Below, piece by piece: positions 8,501-16,658 of a stretch of 64,000 nucleotides of DNA (its first letter is position 1; every line of letters begins with the position of its first letter). The translations under genes and the position numbers were made by a program. Under the pieces are notes generated by a model. That model had not been told where the DNA came from, ran no database searches, and saw only the letters and a list, made by a program, of their open reading frames with translations. Origin of the DNA: Acetobacter malorum (GTDB lineage Bacteria; Pseudomonadota; Alphaproteobacteria; Acetobacterales; Acetobacteraceae); contig NZ_LHZC01000048.1 of NCBI RefSeq assembly GCF_001580615.1, positions 1-64,000 on the forward strand, in the 5' to 3' direction.

Positions 8501-9600
8501 GACGATGCGGAAGCTTTAAGCCCGCCTGCCCGCGGAGCACGAAGAACAACCTTCCCAGAGGCGACTGATCTGATCAGTCTCTGAACGCGGGTGGAAATTT
8601 CTTTCTTAAGGCTATTGCCGTGCCACCTACCTCCGTTCTCGGGCTTTACCGTTTCAGTGAAGCTTTCGAGAATTTCTGAACAAATGACATCGTGAATATT
8701 AGGTGCGCTTCGGTTGATGTCTTCCGCGTGGGAGCGACATGCGGCGAAGGCTAGTGATTGTAGGTAGGCTTCTCGGCCATCGATGATTAAGCCGTCTGAG
8801 TTCTCGACCCAAGATGTGCCGCCGCCAGGAGCAGAAGGCTTATAAAGCCGCCGTCCGTTGGTTTGGACCATCTCGAAGGATGATGCGCTGTCTACGCCTT
8901 TATGGAAGGGGTATTTTTCGTCAACACGCTCAAGGAAGGTCTGAATTTGCTCAGAAGTGACAACCGGCGCTTCTGAAGGGCTGGAAGTGATTGGGTCCTT
9001 TTCGCCGGTCCAAGTGAAATATCGCCCGGTGCCATGATGTCGACCATAAAGCGTGACGCTTTTGCCGGTGGAAAGGATTTCCACACCTTGGCCAGACTTA
9101 ATCTCTTCCCCTTTTTCATTTTTTGCCGAGAAAAAGCGCGAGATACTGGCCACCGGATCTTCTTGCGCGTGGCGGTAAAAAAGGGCCATTTTGGGCGGAC
9201 GACCGACACGCCTAAACGGTGTTATTCCGAAGATCTCGAAGGCAATCCGTTGTACAGCTATAGACATGGCCACATCGGTAATATCGACGTCGATGACCAC
9301 GACATTAGAGGTGGCGGGTCCCAGAACGCAGGCTACGTTCATGCTTGCGCACTGCTTTACGCAGGCGTCTAAAAATGGGGCGGTGGGAAGTTTGTTTGCG
9401 AGGTCATGCTCTTCAGAAACGCGGATGGTCCGTCCATCCACGCGCCCAGGTAAGCGCCTACCCATCTGCTCCTGGGGATAAATTGACCACCCATTGTGAG
9501 CTATCGCTCTACCGACACTACCAAAGAGAGTTTCGCCAGGAATGGCCTGTGCGGACACGTCTCTCTTCCGGCCAGAAGGGATTAAGTCTTCCCTAGCCAT
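5503..9600 (-). CDS. Primase-polymerase / SF2 helicase fusion, replication protein
   Basis: A 1365-residue protein. The N-terminal 230 residues look like a bifunctional primase-polymerase (AEP) domain: VVIDVDITD supplies the DxD metal ligands (D104, D106) and GRHHGTGRYFTW follows at about 187-198. A helicase region follows with Walker A APTGAGKT at 459-466, a DExH-like DERVHH at 665-670, LLLDASAAPD at about 891-900 and a motif VI-like QFLGRLRP at 1110-1117. This suits a plasmid or phage replication protein that primes and unwinds DNA. GAGGGG sits just before the ATG. It is divergent from the IcmB-like gene, sharing a 229-base intergenic region, and leads a two-gene operon with the Cys-rich protein. 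Domain calls come from motifs only. Confidence 0.8.
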   Translation of the reverse strand: MAREDLIPSGRKRDVSAQAIPGETLFGSVGRAIAHNGWSIYPQEQMGRRLPGRVDGRTIRVSEEHDLANKLPTAPFLDACVKQCASMNVACVLGPATSNVVVIDVDITDVAMSIAVQRIAFEIFGITPFRRVGRPPKMALFYRHAQEDPVASISRFFSAKNEKGEEIKSGQGVEILSTGKSVTLYGRHHGTGRYFTWTGEKDPITSSPSEAPVVTSEQIQTFLERVDEKYPFHKGVDSASSFEMVQTNGRRLYKPSAPGGGTSWVENSDGLIIDGREAYLQSLAFAACRSHAEDINRSAPNIHDVICSEILESFTETVKPENGGRWHGNSLKKEISTRVQRLIRSVASGKVVLRAPRAGGLKASASSHILPSTKWSEADDLAFMMPTSSRRQNLAIKKDKPPTPEDEANNALVADRHLITDGIKEGIQAGLTAFLTDVYGHPTDYAPELRRIRINILRAPTGAGKTSQTVRRLAMDPRTHIPFRPGHLSSPEEVGDDKKKELMCPWVMLLPTYSNIDELRTRAEILNLDGSLPDNELAAQAVEIGLLHEDDPAVDARLAELRRDAEDCGLRTMVYAGKIKAGCMVPEKVALVSGAGLGTASLCKTTKRDADTHETTEVLCAYYDECPAIRQRENIQNCHIIFTPHSFLSMTLPEELQYVRGIVADERVHHMFLHTTTLSASTLTSPRKPPKLTKRLKEEKVTPEELLADRGRVSEIVVKAMKSGLCPAQAVLNAPLNRPGREAEGALPLVESALTVMRSATQRDMNISPDTSEEDLTEICSRPTGKDVHEELRFWKIVEERIGLLITDRLREEGIKNMKEDIARLTGTCSELSLHRLHRELTKLETTPAAAKGKKDYRIQWLCGDSGAPDGSDLIRISWRSKPNWGDVPFLLLDASAAPDIVEKIWGGGRDRIVVHDVVQDVGRSLNVRIVGIINETMSTSSIIGSDGGSHKKMTDQGKRLDRTRKAISAVSGLYGMGRVVVGTNIALRRTINSGWVCPDNVDWCHFGAMRGLDMFKHHAAALSVGRMEPPTRSIDGLAAALTYDDDTPELPYDSRGDGLDREGEQLKVPTGQQTLRHRSGETLIMAVPRYPGKWAALIQKQYREEELLQFLGRLRPVYRAGEPPVWYAMSSIIPEGVIVDDIIHIKDFLSSRQGNKFAERLWDAIRRTGGVVVPEILHKFCPDLFSSKDHAERIMTRMRFTGNPEEDFRETRGFNIWEWTGLDGSERYAYVRGSVPNQEVYLRESLTRFMIPGSSLKLVRDSVTGLNLLAKPRSPDAVEESIGSREERIQAENADFNSASLRLIEGSTVHTSSSDAEMRFLWGRPDDQGQAYTDFSLSEMKAVVAIERTKREIASKKQLTTDQD

Positions 9601-9829
9601 TATCCCCTCACATTAAATTTATGGCGTGATGGTAGTGAGAAGTGGTGCATGAGACAAGGTTTGTTTGTGGGCACGAATAGGGAACGAGCTGAAAAAAACC
9701 TGTCTATTTCTTGGATTTAATTTTGCGAGCCACCTGACATCCATTTTATGTGAGGATTTTGGTCTCTGGTTGTTATCCTTGATGGAATAGTCCTTCTCAA
9801 GGCCATTAAGGTTATCATCGGAAGCTATC
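9601..9829. promoter_or_regulatory. Divergent promoter region between primase-helicase and icmB-like genes
   Basis: A 229-base gap between two divergent starts that must carry promoters in both directions. It is AT-richer than the flanking genes. TTATCCTTGATGG sits about 50 bases before the icmB-like start, close to but not identical with the ATCCTTGC element near flagellar genes. I could not identify convincing -35/-10 pairs or an operator. An overlapping 70-codon minus-strand frame in this gap is not believed. Confidence 0.4.
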
Positions 9830-12800
9830 ATGAGCCTACTTGCAACAGCCCTGTCCGTACGCGCGTTATTCGACCAGAAATTTCGTGCGACATTCGCCTC
9901 CTATAGCCGACTGGAAACGACTGCAGACGACACTGTGATCGTCGGCAAAGATGGTTGCATGGTCTCCGTGATTCGTCTCGACGGAACGCGGGTCATGAGT
10001 GGTCCGGACGAATTCGACGATTTCCTAACGAAAATGACGATCAGCCTTGGCAACTATCTTGACGAAGGAAATCACGCTTTTGAGCTATACATAGAGCGAG
10101 ATCCGGAGACCTCCAGTTCACTGGTTGGAGAACTCTACTCCGATGCCAGGAACGTCATGGAACGGGTCGGTCTGGATTTGGGAAGTCTGCTCTCCGCGCG
10201 CGAAAAGCACCTGAAAAATCTGATTGTGGACGAAAGAAGCTATTTGGCTTTGTGGACTTTCACGAGTGTCCTCACGCCCAAAGAGTTACGGAATATTGGA
10301 GAGGATACAAAGCCTCCCTCATGGTGGCCTGCGGATAGTGACGCCCAATTGGTGTTTCGATCCTCTCAAAAGATGCTCGATCACCATAAGTCTTTCGTTG
10401 AGAGCGTAAGCAACGATTTTTCGTCTGCGGGCATGCGCCAAGAGGTGCTGAATGTTACTGAGGCCTTACGCGCTATCCGTAGAACGGTCGACCGTACGGG
10501 TACAGCTCGTGACTGGTGTCCATCAACTCCGTATCAAACTCGCAAAGAAAAGACAGAAGATCAGATCCGTAAATCCGCAAATAATAAAGGTGGAAGCACA
10601 TCGATTCATCGCAGTTCATCCCTCAAGGGGGATGTTACAGATAGCCTGTGGTCACGCCTGGATGATCAAATATTCTCTATTCCCGGCATCCAAGAGACGC
10701 CGCAGAACCTCAAAATTGGTCCGTATGTCTTCGCGGGAATGGATCTCACCAGTGCCCAGCGACAAAAGCAGTCATTCAATAAGCTGATCAGACGCATGAG
10801 AATGAGCGGGAAGGAGCCACCGTGGCGCGCGCGGTTCTTACTTCAAGGGCAAGGGGTGGCTCGCCTTTCGTTGCGCAGGACATTGGCTGCCATATTTCAG
10901 ATAACCAATCCTGAGAACAAGATCATAAAAGAATCGATAGATGAACTCACACAGAGGGCACATTCGGAAGAAAGTCTGATAGTCGGAAGGGTACAGATCT
11001 CCTTTGCTACGTGGGCTCCTGTTGGTGAAAAGCGGCTTTTAGAAGAGCGACTGAGCAGACTACAGAGTGCTGTTGAGGGATGGGGGCACTGTGAGACAAC
11101 CGTCGCTATAGGGGACCCTTTGGCGGCCTTCATGTCCTCGACAGTGGGCATCAACACACTGTCAACGGCGCCCGCAGGAGCAGGCCCGGTTAAAGAGATT
11201 ATGGGGATGCAGCCATGGCAAAGAGACTCATCCCCTTACCAAACAGGGCCTGTGCTGTTCAGAACGCCGGATGGCAGGGTGTGGCCGTTTGATATCGCCG
11301 GGACAATCACAGCAAGTGACTTCCATCTTGTTGTGGGCGCATCTGGTGGCGGTAAGTCTGTTCTGTTGAACACCTTCAATCTTGGAGCGTGTTTGTCACC
11401 CCTGCAAACAGCAGGAACGGGAGGCTTCAAGCTCCCCCGTATTGCTATGATCGATTATGGACCGACAAGTAAGGGGCTGATATCGCTAATCAGTGAAAAC
11501 CTGCCTGCTGGGCAGGAGCATCTGGCTGTCTATAAGAGACTTCGCTACGACGATAAGCATATCATCAATCCATGCGACCTTCCTCTCGGCAATAGGAAGC
11601 CGCCAGTCCACCAGAAAGATATGCTGGTAAACCTCGTCTGCCAGTTAGCTACTGATCCTTCTGCTGGAAAGCCGCCTGAGGGTTTGGCTGGCTTGGCATC
11701 CACTCTTGTCGACGAAATATTTGAAGCCAAAAGTGATCGAAACAGGGATGGGAACCCTAAGCCATATGCTCCCGGCGACTACTTAATCGACGCGGCTCTG
11801 AAGAAGTATGGGGCGTTAATAGATGATGAAACAACTTGGTATCAAGTTGTTGATTATCTGGCGAAAGAGAAAAAAGACTACCACATGGCATATCGAGCTC
11901 AGCGATATGCGGTGCCGTTAATCGCCGATCTTATGTATGTCATGAATTATCCGAAGGTGACAGACATATATGAGCAGACGCCTACCGAAAGTGGTGAGCC
12001 TCTTCTCAACGCATTTCGGAGAATGATTTCAGAAGCTTTGCGGGATTATAAGGTTTTCTCTGCGCCGAGCACCTTTGATCTCGGCGATGCGCGCATTGTC
12101 TCACTCGACATTGACGAATGCTGTGGGGATGCGACCAGCCCGGCGGGCCGTAAGAAAACAAGTATCGCTTGCCTTTTGGCCAGGTTTGCCACTGCAGGAG
12201 ATTTTTATCTTATCCAGGAAAATATTACAGAATTTGAGCCTGATTACCGAGAATACCACGCCGAGCGTGTACAGCGTCTCAATGAGACGAAAAAAATGAT
12301 TATAATGGACGAGGTGCACAAAACGAAAGGCTGCCCCGGCCCGCGGAACCAAATCGTCCTTGATGGACGTGTTGGAAGGAAGTTCGGGGTGATCGTCGTC
12401 GCGGCGTCTCAAATGCCTGATGACTTCGACAAGGAGATGGTGGGCTTATCTACCGCGATTTGGGTCACGGGAACAGCTAACGCAAACGAAACTAAAACAT
12501 TAGCCGCTAACGCGGATCTTTCAGCTTATGCTCAGGAGGTCATAAATCACATGGGGCGCCCTACTGCCAGAGGTGCTCCGGTATTCACTAGCATCAAGAC
12601 CAGATCTGGTTTCCGGCATGAGCATTTCCTATACAACTCGCTTGGGCCTCAGGAAATATGGGCCCTACAGACGGATCCTCACAACTCATTGCTGCGAGAA
12701 CTTTTGGCGAAGAAGGTTGGTTATAAGAAAGCCTGGGAAATTCTATCTCAAATTTTCCCGGAGGGGTCCGCAGAAAGCACTATCTCCAAGAGGATTAACG

Positions 12801-12907
12801 CAGCGATCGAAAGTGGGGACGTAAAAGATGATGAGGGGCAAAAGGGTGTTGTGGCGACTATGGCCGAAGAGCTGGCGCAAAGGAGTTTCGTGCAGAACCA
12901 GTCCTGA
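9830..12907 (+). CDS. icmB: IcmB/DotO (TraU)-like type IVB secretion ATPase
   Basis: A 1025-residue VirB4/IcmB-class ATPase. Walker A is GASGGGKS at residues 503-510 and Walker B is MIIMDE at 823-828. The length matches IcmB/DotO and plasmid R64 TraU (about 1000 residues) rather than VirB4 (about 800). The family sits at the cytoplasmic base of type IVB (IncI-type) conjugation machines and powers substrate transfer or pilus work. GGAAG lies seven bases before the ATG. No other dot/icm gene is recognised in the window, so it may be part of a split transfer region or an orphan. A gene for an ADP-ribosylglycohydrolase-like protein overlaps its 3' end. Confidence 0.8.
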   Translation: MSLLATALSVRALFDQKFRATFASYSRLETTADDTVIVGKDGCMVSVIRLDGTRVMSGPDEFDDFLTKMTISLGNYLDEGNHAFELYIERDPETSSSLVGELYSDARNVMERVGLDLGSLLSAREKHLKNLIVDERSYLALWTFTSVLTPKELRNIGEDTKPPSWWPADSDAQLVFRSSQKMLDHHKSFVESVSNDFSSAGMRQEVLNVTEALRAIRRTVDRTGTARDWCPSTPYQTRKEKTEDQIRKSANNKGGSTSIHRSSSLKGDVTDSLWSRLDDQIFSIPGIQETPQNLKIGPYVFAGMDLTSAQRQKQSFNKLIRRMRMSGKEPPWRARFLLQGQGVARLSLRRTLAAIFQITNPENKIIKESIDELTQRAHSEESLIVGRVQISFATWAPVGEKRLLEERLSRLQSAVEGWGHCETTVAIGDPLAAFMSSTVGINTLSTAPAGAGPVKEIMGMQPWQRDSSPYQTGPVLFRTPDGRVWPFDIAGTITASDFHLVVGASGGGKSVLLNTFNLGACLSPLQTAGTGGFKLPRIAMIDYGPTSKGLISLISENLPAGQEHLAVYKRLRYDDKHIINPCDLPLGNRKPPVHQKDMLVNLVCQLATDPSAGKPPEGLAGLASTLVDEIFEAKSDRNRDGNPKPYAPGDYLIDAALKKYGALIDDETTWYQVVDYLAKEKKDYHMAYRAQRYAVPLIADLMYVMNYPKVTDIYEQTPTESGEPLLNAFRRMISEALRDYKVFSAPSTFDLGDARIVSLDIDECCGDATSPAGRKKTSIACLLARFATAGDFYLIQENITEFEPDYREYHAERVQRLNETKKMIIMDEVHKTKGCPGPRNQIVLDGRVGRKFGVIVVAASQMPDDFDKEMVGLSTAIWVTGTANANETKTLAANADLSAYAQEVINHMGRPTARGAPVFTSIKTRSGFRHEHFLYNSLGPQEIWALQTDPHNSLLRELLAKKVGYKKAWEILSQIFPEGSAESTISKRINAAIESGDVKDDEGQKGVVATMAEELAQRSFVQNQS

Positions 12908-13778
12908 GAATATTGAATCCTTCCAAATTGAAGGTGGTATATTTGGTGCAGTGTTTGGCGATTACATGGGACATCCTTTTCTATACACGGGGATGAATTC
13001 AATTAATTTCAAACACAGGCCAGAGATATGCTCTCCCGGTAACTGTTCGATATTTCTTCTTTCAACGGCAGTGAGCCTCACATGCGGAATGTCGTATCTA
13101 GATGTGCTCTCTGTTTGGGATGCGCTCATACTGCCATCCCCAGGCGGAGGGGCAGGGCTGTCGGACTGGATTTCGAGCGGCGGAGAGCGGCGCATTGATG
13201 GCAATATGGGAATGTTCTCGGTCGTAGGACTGGCCGCGGCCTCAGTTTTCTCCACGGAAGAAGATGCTCTGTTGTGGGTTGACTCTTTCTGTTCGCAATT
13301 TACGGACGATAGAGAGATTTTAATCCTGATCAAAATAGTTCTTGTGGCAGGACTATGCTTAAAAAACGGGGAAGGACGCTCACGTATGAGGTCTGTCGTC
13401 GAAAATGGCTTTGGAATTGAAATACCGGCGCAAAAGGAGATTTGGATGAGTGGCGGTCTTGAGGTGGGGGCAAGAGGTATAGATTACGTAAGAGCCGCCA
13501 TTTCATGCGTTGTTGCTGCGGAGGGCTATGAAAGCGCAGTCCGATACGCAATATCACTTGGTGGGAATGCCCAGCTCACAGCGACATTGGCTGGAGGTTT
13601 GTATGGGTTTTTAGGAAACGTTCCTAAGGAATTGCTCAAGGATTTCATGGAACGAGTGGGAGACAGAAGCACTCTCATCGGGGGGGCGCTGGTGGCATGC
13701 CCCCCGTATTCTGTCATTGAAGGGCACAAACCCTTACCTGTCTGCCCTGGTGGTGTCGCTTCTGCCCTGGCTGTTTAG
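12828..13778 (+). CDS. ADP-ribosylglycohydrolase-like protein with lost metal ligands
   Basis: Three family landmarks are present in order: GGIFGAVFGDYMGHP (about 36-50; family GxxxGxxxGDAxG), DGNMGMFSVVGLA (about 124-136; family GNGAxMRxxPLG) and LGGNAQLTATLAGGLYG (about 244-260; family GGDxDTxAAxAGAxxG). The family removes ADP-ribose from proteins using two Mg ions held by aspartates. Here the C-terminal Asp pair is Asn247 and Gln249, and the N-terminal T-D-D-T motif appears as SPGNC. I infer a catalytically dead or altered homologue. In-frame ATGs lie about 75-80 bases inside the icmB-like gene, preceded by GGGGA; no standard start exists nearer the domain, so translation is probably coupled. 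The 3' end overlaps the convergent NYN gene by four bases. Confidence 0.65.
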   Translation: MMRGKRVLWRLWPKSWRKGVSCRTSPENIESFQIEGGIFGAVFGDYMGHPFLYTGMNSINFKHRPEICSPGNCSIFLLSTAVSLTCGMSYLDVLSVWDALILPSPGGGAGLSDWISSGGERRIDGNMGMFSVVGLAAASVFSTEEDALLWVDSFCSQFTDDREILILIKIVLVAGLCLKNGEGRSRMRSVVENGFGIEIPAQKEIWMSGGLEVGARGIDYVRAAISCVVAAEGYESAVRYAISLGGNAQLTATLAGGLYGFLGNVPKELLKDFMERVGDRSTLIGGALVACPPYSVIEGHKPLPVCPGGVASALAV

Positions 13779-14458
13779 TCGCCCATTCGGATTGGGGAAA
13801 GAGGCTTATTTGAGCCGCTAGTAGCTGAGAATTGCGGGGTCGGGCTGTCGATTTCAGGATCTTGGAAATTGTCCTCAGGAACACGCTGAGAGGCGGGTGG
13901 AGGGCGCCTTTGGATCGGGCGCATTACTTGAGATAGCTCTACGAACCCATCAACACTGCGGCGCAAATCATCACTTATGCTCTGGGGGCCGGCATGCATA
14001 GTGGAGAAAGCAGTTATTTTGGTTCCTCGCCGCTTGACCGCTTCTACGGCGTGCTTGAGTTCTGAGTCTCCGGAGAAAAGGATGATGTGGTCAACATGAG
14101 GGGCCATTTCCATCATTTCCACAGCAATCTCCACAGCTACGCTGCCTTTAACGCGCCGGTGGCCATTGCCATCATTGTATTCCCGTGCAGGCTTGGTGAC
14201 GACAGAGTAGCCGTTATATGAGAGCCAGTCAGTAAGCGGTTTAAGAGGAGAGTAATCTTCGGTTTCGAGCATGGCTACGAAATAATAAGCTCGCAGAAGC
14301 GAGGCCTTTTCGAACTCAGCGAGAACCTTGCTGTAGTCGATTTCGAAGGCTAGTGCTCGCGACGACTGATAAAGGCTTTGGCCATCGATGAAAACGGCGA
14401 GTTTTTCACCTGAGACAAGATAATCCTGAATGCTATTTCGTGAAGATCGGGGGGCCAT
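13775..14458 (-). CDS. NYN-domain (LabA/DUF88-like) protein
   Basis: A 227-residue protein with the NYN/PIN-like fold. AVFIDGQSLY near residue 21 carries the first acidic residue, and HIILFSGDSELKHAVE provides the later SGDSD-like acidic cluster, followed by a beta-alpha unit (RRGTKITAFS). NYN proteins are usually Mg-dependent RNases. The C-terminal 50 residues are proline-rich and disordered. The ATG was chosen for the AAGGATAG sequence just upstream; an earlier ATG lacks one. It is convergent with the ADP-ribosylglycohydrolase-like gene and lies downstream of an exonuclease gene on the same strand. The target is unknown. Confidence 0.75.
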   Translation of the reverse strand: MAPRSSRNSIQDYLVSGEKLAVFIDGQSLYQSSRALAFEIDYSKVLAEFEKASLLRAYYFVAMLETEDYSPLKPLTDWLSYNGYSVVTKPAREYNDGNGHRRVKGSVAVEIAVEMMEMAPHVDHIILFSGDSELKHAVEAVKRRGTKITAFSTMHAGPQSISDDLRRSVDGFVELSQVMRPIQRRPPPASQRVPEDNFQDPEIDSPTPQFSATSGSNKPLSPIRMGD

Positions 14459-14530
14459 AACTATCCTTGTTGTGCATATCAAATATCTTTCTGCGAGCTT
14501 TGCTATCCATGCTCATATGCAGATGCGCAT

Positions 14531-14540
14531 TGATATATCA
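14531..14540. promoter_or_regulatory. Palindrome upstream of the NYN gene
   Basis: TGATATATCA is a perfect 10-base palindrome about 73 bases upstream of the NYN start, in the gap before the exonuclease gene. It could be an operator half or chance in AT-rich DNA. An ATCCTTGC octamer on the plus strand follows at 14549-14556. Confidence 0.25.
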
Positions 14541-14574
14541 GTGAAATTATCCTTGCAATGGCATTTTCAGATAA

Positions 14575-15462
14575 TCACACACGATTGGTAAATCGATCTC
14601 CCGGCTCAATCTTAACGACGACAATAGGTGAGGCATCAGTCTGGTAGATTTCCTTGTGCAGGTAATCAATTTCAGTCTGCACTTCGCTGGCAGGCTTATC
14701 GACATACCATGCTCGGGGGCGACCATCTTCCTCGTAATTGAATCTGTATCCACGCGCCTTCAAAATATCCTTGAGGCTAAAAGGGGAGGAAATGGCCCAA
14801 ATGCGGAAGTGTGGTGTCCTCCCTTTAGTTAGGAGGCTTAGGAAGGAGTGCGTGCCATCTCTCAATCTAGTGCGGCGCATTAATTCTATGCCGGCATGGC
14901 AGTCTGTTTGCGCTCGATGTGCGTCGTAGAAAAAGCCAGACTGCAAAGCGAGCGACTGGAGTTGGCCCCCAGAGAGACCGGCTTCTCTCCAGGGAACATC
15001 CTCCAAAGAGCATGCCCACGGGGCAAGAGAAAAAGCAGGGCAAAATATCTCAAGGAATGGGCGGTCAAATTTTGAATTATGTGCGACCACCAACGAAGCT
15101 CCGGACATGAATTCCCTAACATCATTCGGATCAATCGACTTACCTGAAACCATTTCGGGAGTGATGCCGGTGATTTCGGTGATTGCAGGGGTGATGGCGC
15201 ACCCAGGCTCACGCAAAGCGTTAAATGCCGGTAGGGTCCCGACTATCTCTCCGCTTTTAGCGTTGTAAATGAATGGAACCATGCCGATCTCGATAATTTC
15301 ATCCAGGGAGGGGTCGAGGCCGGTTGTCTCAGTGTCGACAAAGATCGCTTTGCGTAAATCCTGATCCCCTTCTGGCGGATCAGCTATAACTGGAGATAGT
15401 CTCGTTAAGACTCTGTGGTCGTCAGAAGAGGAGAGCTGTTCAGCGAGGAGGTTGTAGTCCAT
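14575..15462 (-). CDS. DEDDh 3'-5' exonuclease (DnaQ/RNase T family)
   Basis: A 295-residue protein with a full DEDDh set: FVDTETTGLD gives D43 and E45, HNSKFD gives D133, and AHRAQTD gives H182 and D187. These coordinate two metals for 3'-5' cleavage of DNA or RNA ends. After the exonuclease domain is a C-terminal extension of about 100 residues (KDILKARGYRFNYE onward) that may bind nucleic acid. The start MDYNLLAEQL is preferred because related exonucleases have a similar short leader ending in YRVL-type residues. A longer form starting 31 codons earlier is possible. It is probably a plasmid/phage-type DNA processing enzyme rather than the polymerase III proofreading subunit. Confidence 0.8.
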   Translation of the reverse strand: MDYNLLAEQLSSSDDHRVLTRLSPVIADPPEGDQDLRKAIFVDTETTGLDPSLDEIIEIGMVPFIYNAKSGEIVGTLPAFNALREPGCAITPAITEITGITPEMVSGKSIDPNDVREFMSGASLVVAHNSKFDRPFLEIFCPAFSLAPWACSLEDVPWREAGLSGGQLQSLALQSGFFYDAHRAQTDCHAGIELMRRTRLRDGTHSFLSLLTKGRTPHFRIWAISSPFSLKDILKARGYRFNYEEDGRPRAWYVDKPASEVQTEIDYLHKEIYQTDASPIVVVKIEPGDRFTNRV

Positions 15463-15584
15463 GGAGTCCAACTGCAATCTATTCTTTAAAGGTGGATATA
15501 CTATAGACTTGCATTGATAAAATAACAACGAAAATATAAGATTTGCTATATTCATCTTTCTGAATACAGTTTCAAAATTGCATT

Positions 15585-16436
15585 TCAGCGACTTATGCTT
15601 TTCTCATCTATATCACTTGGGAACTCTCCCAGCCCAAACTTCTTTGCGTCATTCCTTGAGCGAAAGTCATTGCCACCGGGCATGGGGATTTTAAGATTCC
15701 CTGTGCTGGCGGTGGTGTTGGGTGGGGGGAGGTTGCTGATACCGTAAGCGTCTTCACCCGGAAAGGATGAAGCCGGATCGGGCTTGGCGCCGTCTGCTTT
15801 AACGATTGTTATGGAGCGACTGCCGGTGCGCGGGGCGGGCATCTGTTGAAGGTTAGTCATCTTGGGTGCTGAGTTCCCCCGGCGGCCGACGTTCATGCCT
15901 GCCTCAATAATTGCCTTTTGTAGATAATCTGGGAATTGAGCAAAGTCTGCTTCAGAGATCGGCGCGCCAGATTGGATGGAATTTTGAAGACGAGTGTAAA
16001 GAGGTGAATTGCCCCCCTGGTCCTGAGGCCCAGAAAGGACAGGGACTTCCGGCGAAATCTGAATATGGCGCAGCGGACCATTGATAACCATGGAGATTAA
16101 AAGAGCGGTTTGAAGGGTCATGAGCGCGAAGAGGTAAAAGGTCCAGCGTTGATAGAATGGTCTATTTTGTGAGACGGTCCTTGCCGATATGCAGGAGGGA
16201 AGGCCTGTTGCGCGCTCTAGAGCATCGCTGGTTTGCTGGGACAATTCTCCTTCAGAAATAAGTTGCCCCTGGCAAGACAATAGCTTGGCCTTATTGGATG
16301 GCTCTATCGCAATGATAATGGTGCCCTCGGTAAGCAACTTCCCGTCTTTAGATATGGGCGTAAGGCATGCGCGAGCTAAGGAGTTGGGCTCCATGACGTT
16401 GTTCGGAGGCAGATGGATGCGAGTTTTCCGGAACAT
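15585..16436 (-). CDS. Hypothetical single-pass membrane protein
   Basis: A 283-residue protein with a soluble N-terminal domain of about 100 residues, one hydrophobic segment at about 103-122 (FYLFALMTLQTALLISMVI) and a C-terminal region that is Pro/Ser/Gly-rich, apparently periplasmic and largely disordered. No family recognised. The topology (cytoplasmic domain, one helix, extended periplasmic tail) is common among inner-membrane components of secretion machines, and the icmB-like gene is near, but that link is inference. It is 120 bases upstream of the exonuclease gene on the same strand. Confidence 0.55.
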   Translation of the reverse strand: MFRKTRIHLPPNNVMEPNSLARACLTPISKDGKLLTEGTIIIAIEPSNKAKLLSCQGQLISEGELSQQTSDALERATGLPSCISARTVSQNRPFYQRWTFYLFALMTLQTALLISMVINGPLRHIQISPEVPVLSGPQDQGGNSPLYTRLQNSIQSGAPISEADFAQFPDYLQKAIIEAGMNVGRRGNSAPKMTNLQQMPAPRTGSRSITIVKADGAKPDPASSFPGEDAYGISNLPPPNTTASTGNLKIPMPGGNDFRSRNDAKKFGLGEFPSDIDEKSISR

Positions 16437-16658
16437 TTCAGAAAGGAACCCTTTCAGGAGAGGATTTATTCAGTTTTTAGATGCTGTTTAGTCTGTCCAT
16501 CGAATTTCATCACTGCAAGGTAAAAATGGTCTTGCGCATCGCGCCTCAACCCTGTATTCAATTATGTGAAGATATTTTTTTGACTTTTTTGTTGTCTCTA
16601 GGGAGTTGGTGTTGTAAATTAATGCTGAATTTAAAGCTAACCATATGAGTTGAGCGGT

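Noticed and set aside
9619-9831. A 70-codon minus-strand frame between the primase-helicase and icmB-like genes
   Set aside because: It fills a divergent promoter region, its start overlaps the icmB-like ATG on the other strand, and the peptide has no recognisable feature.
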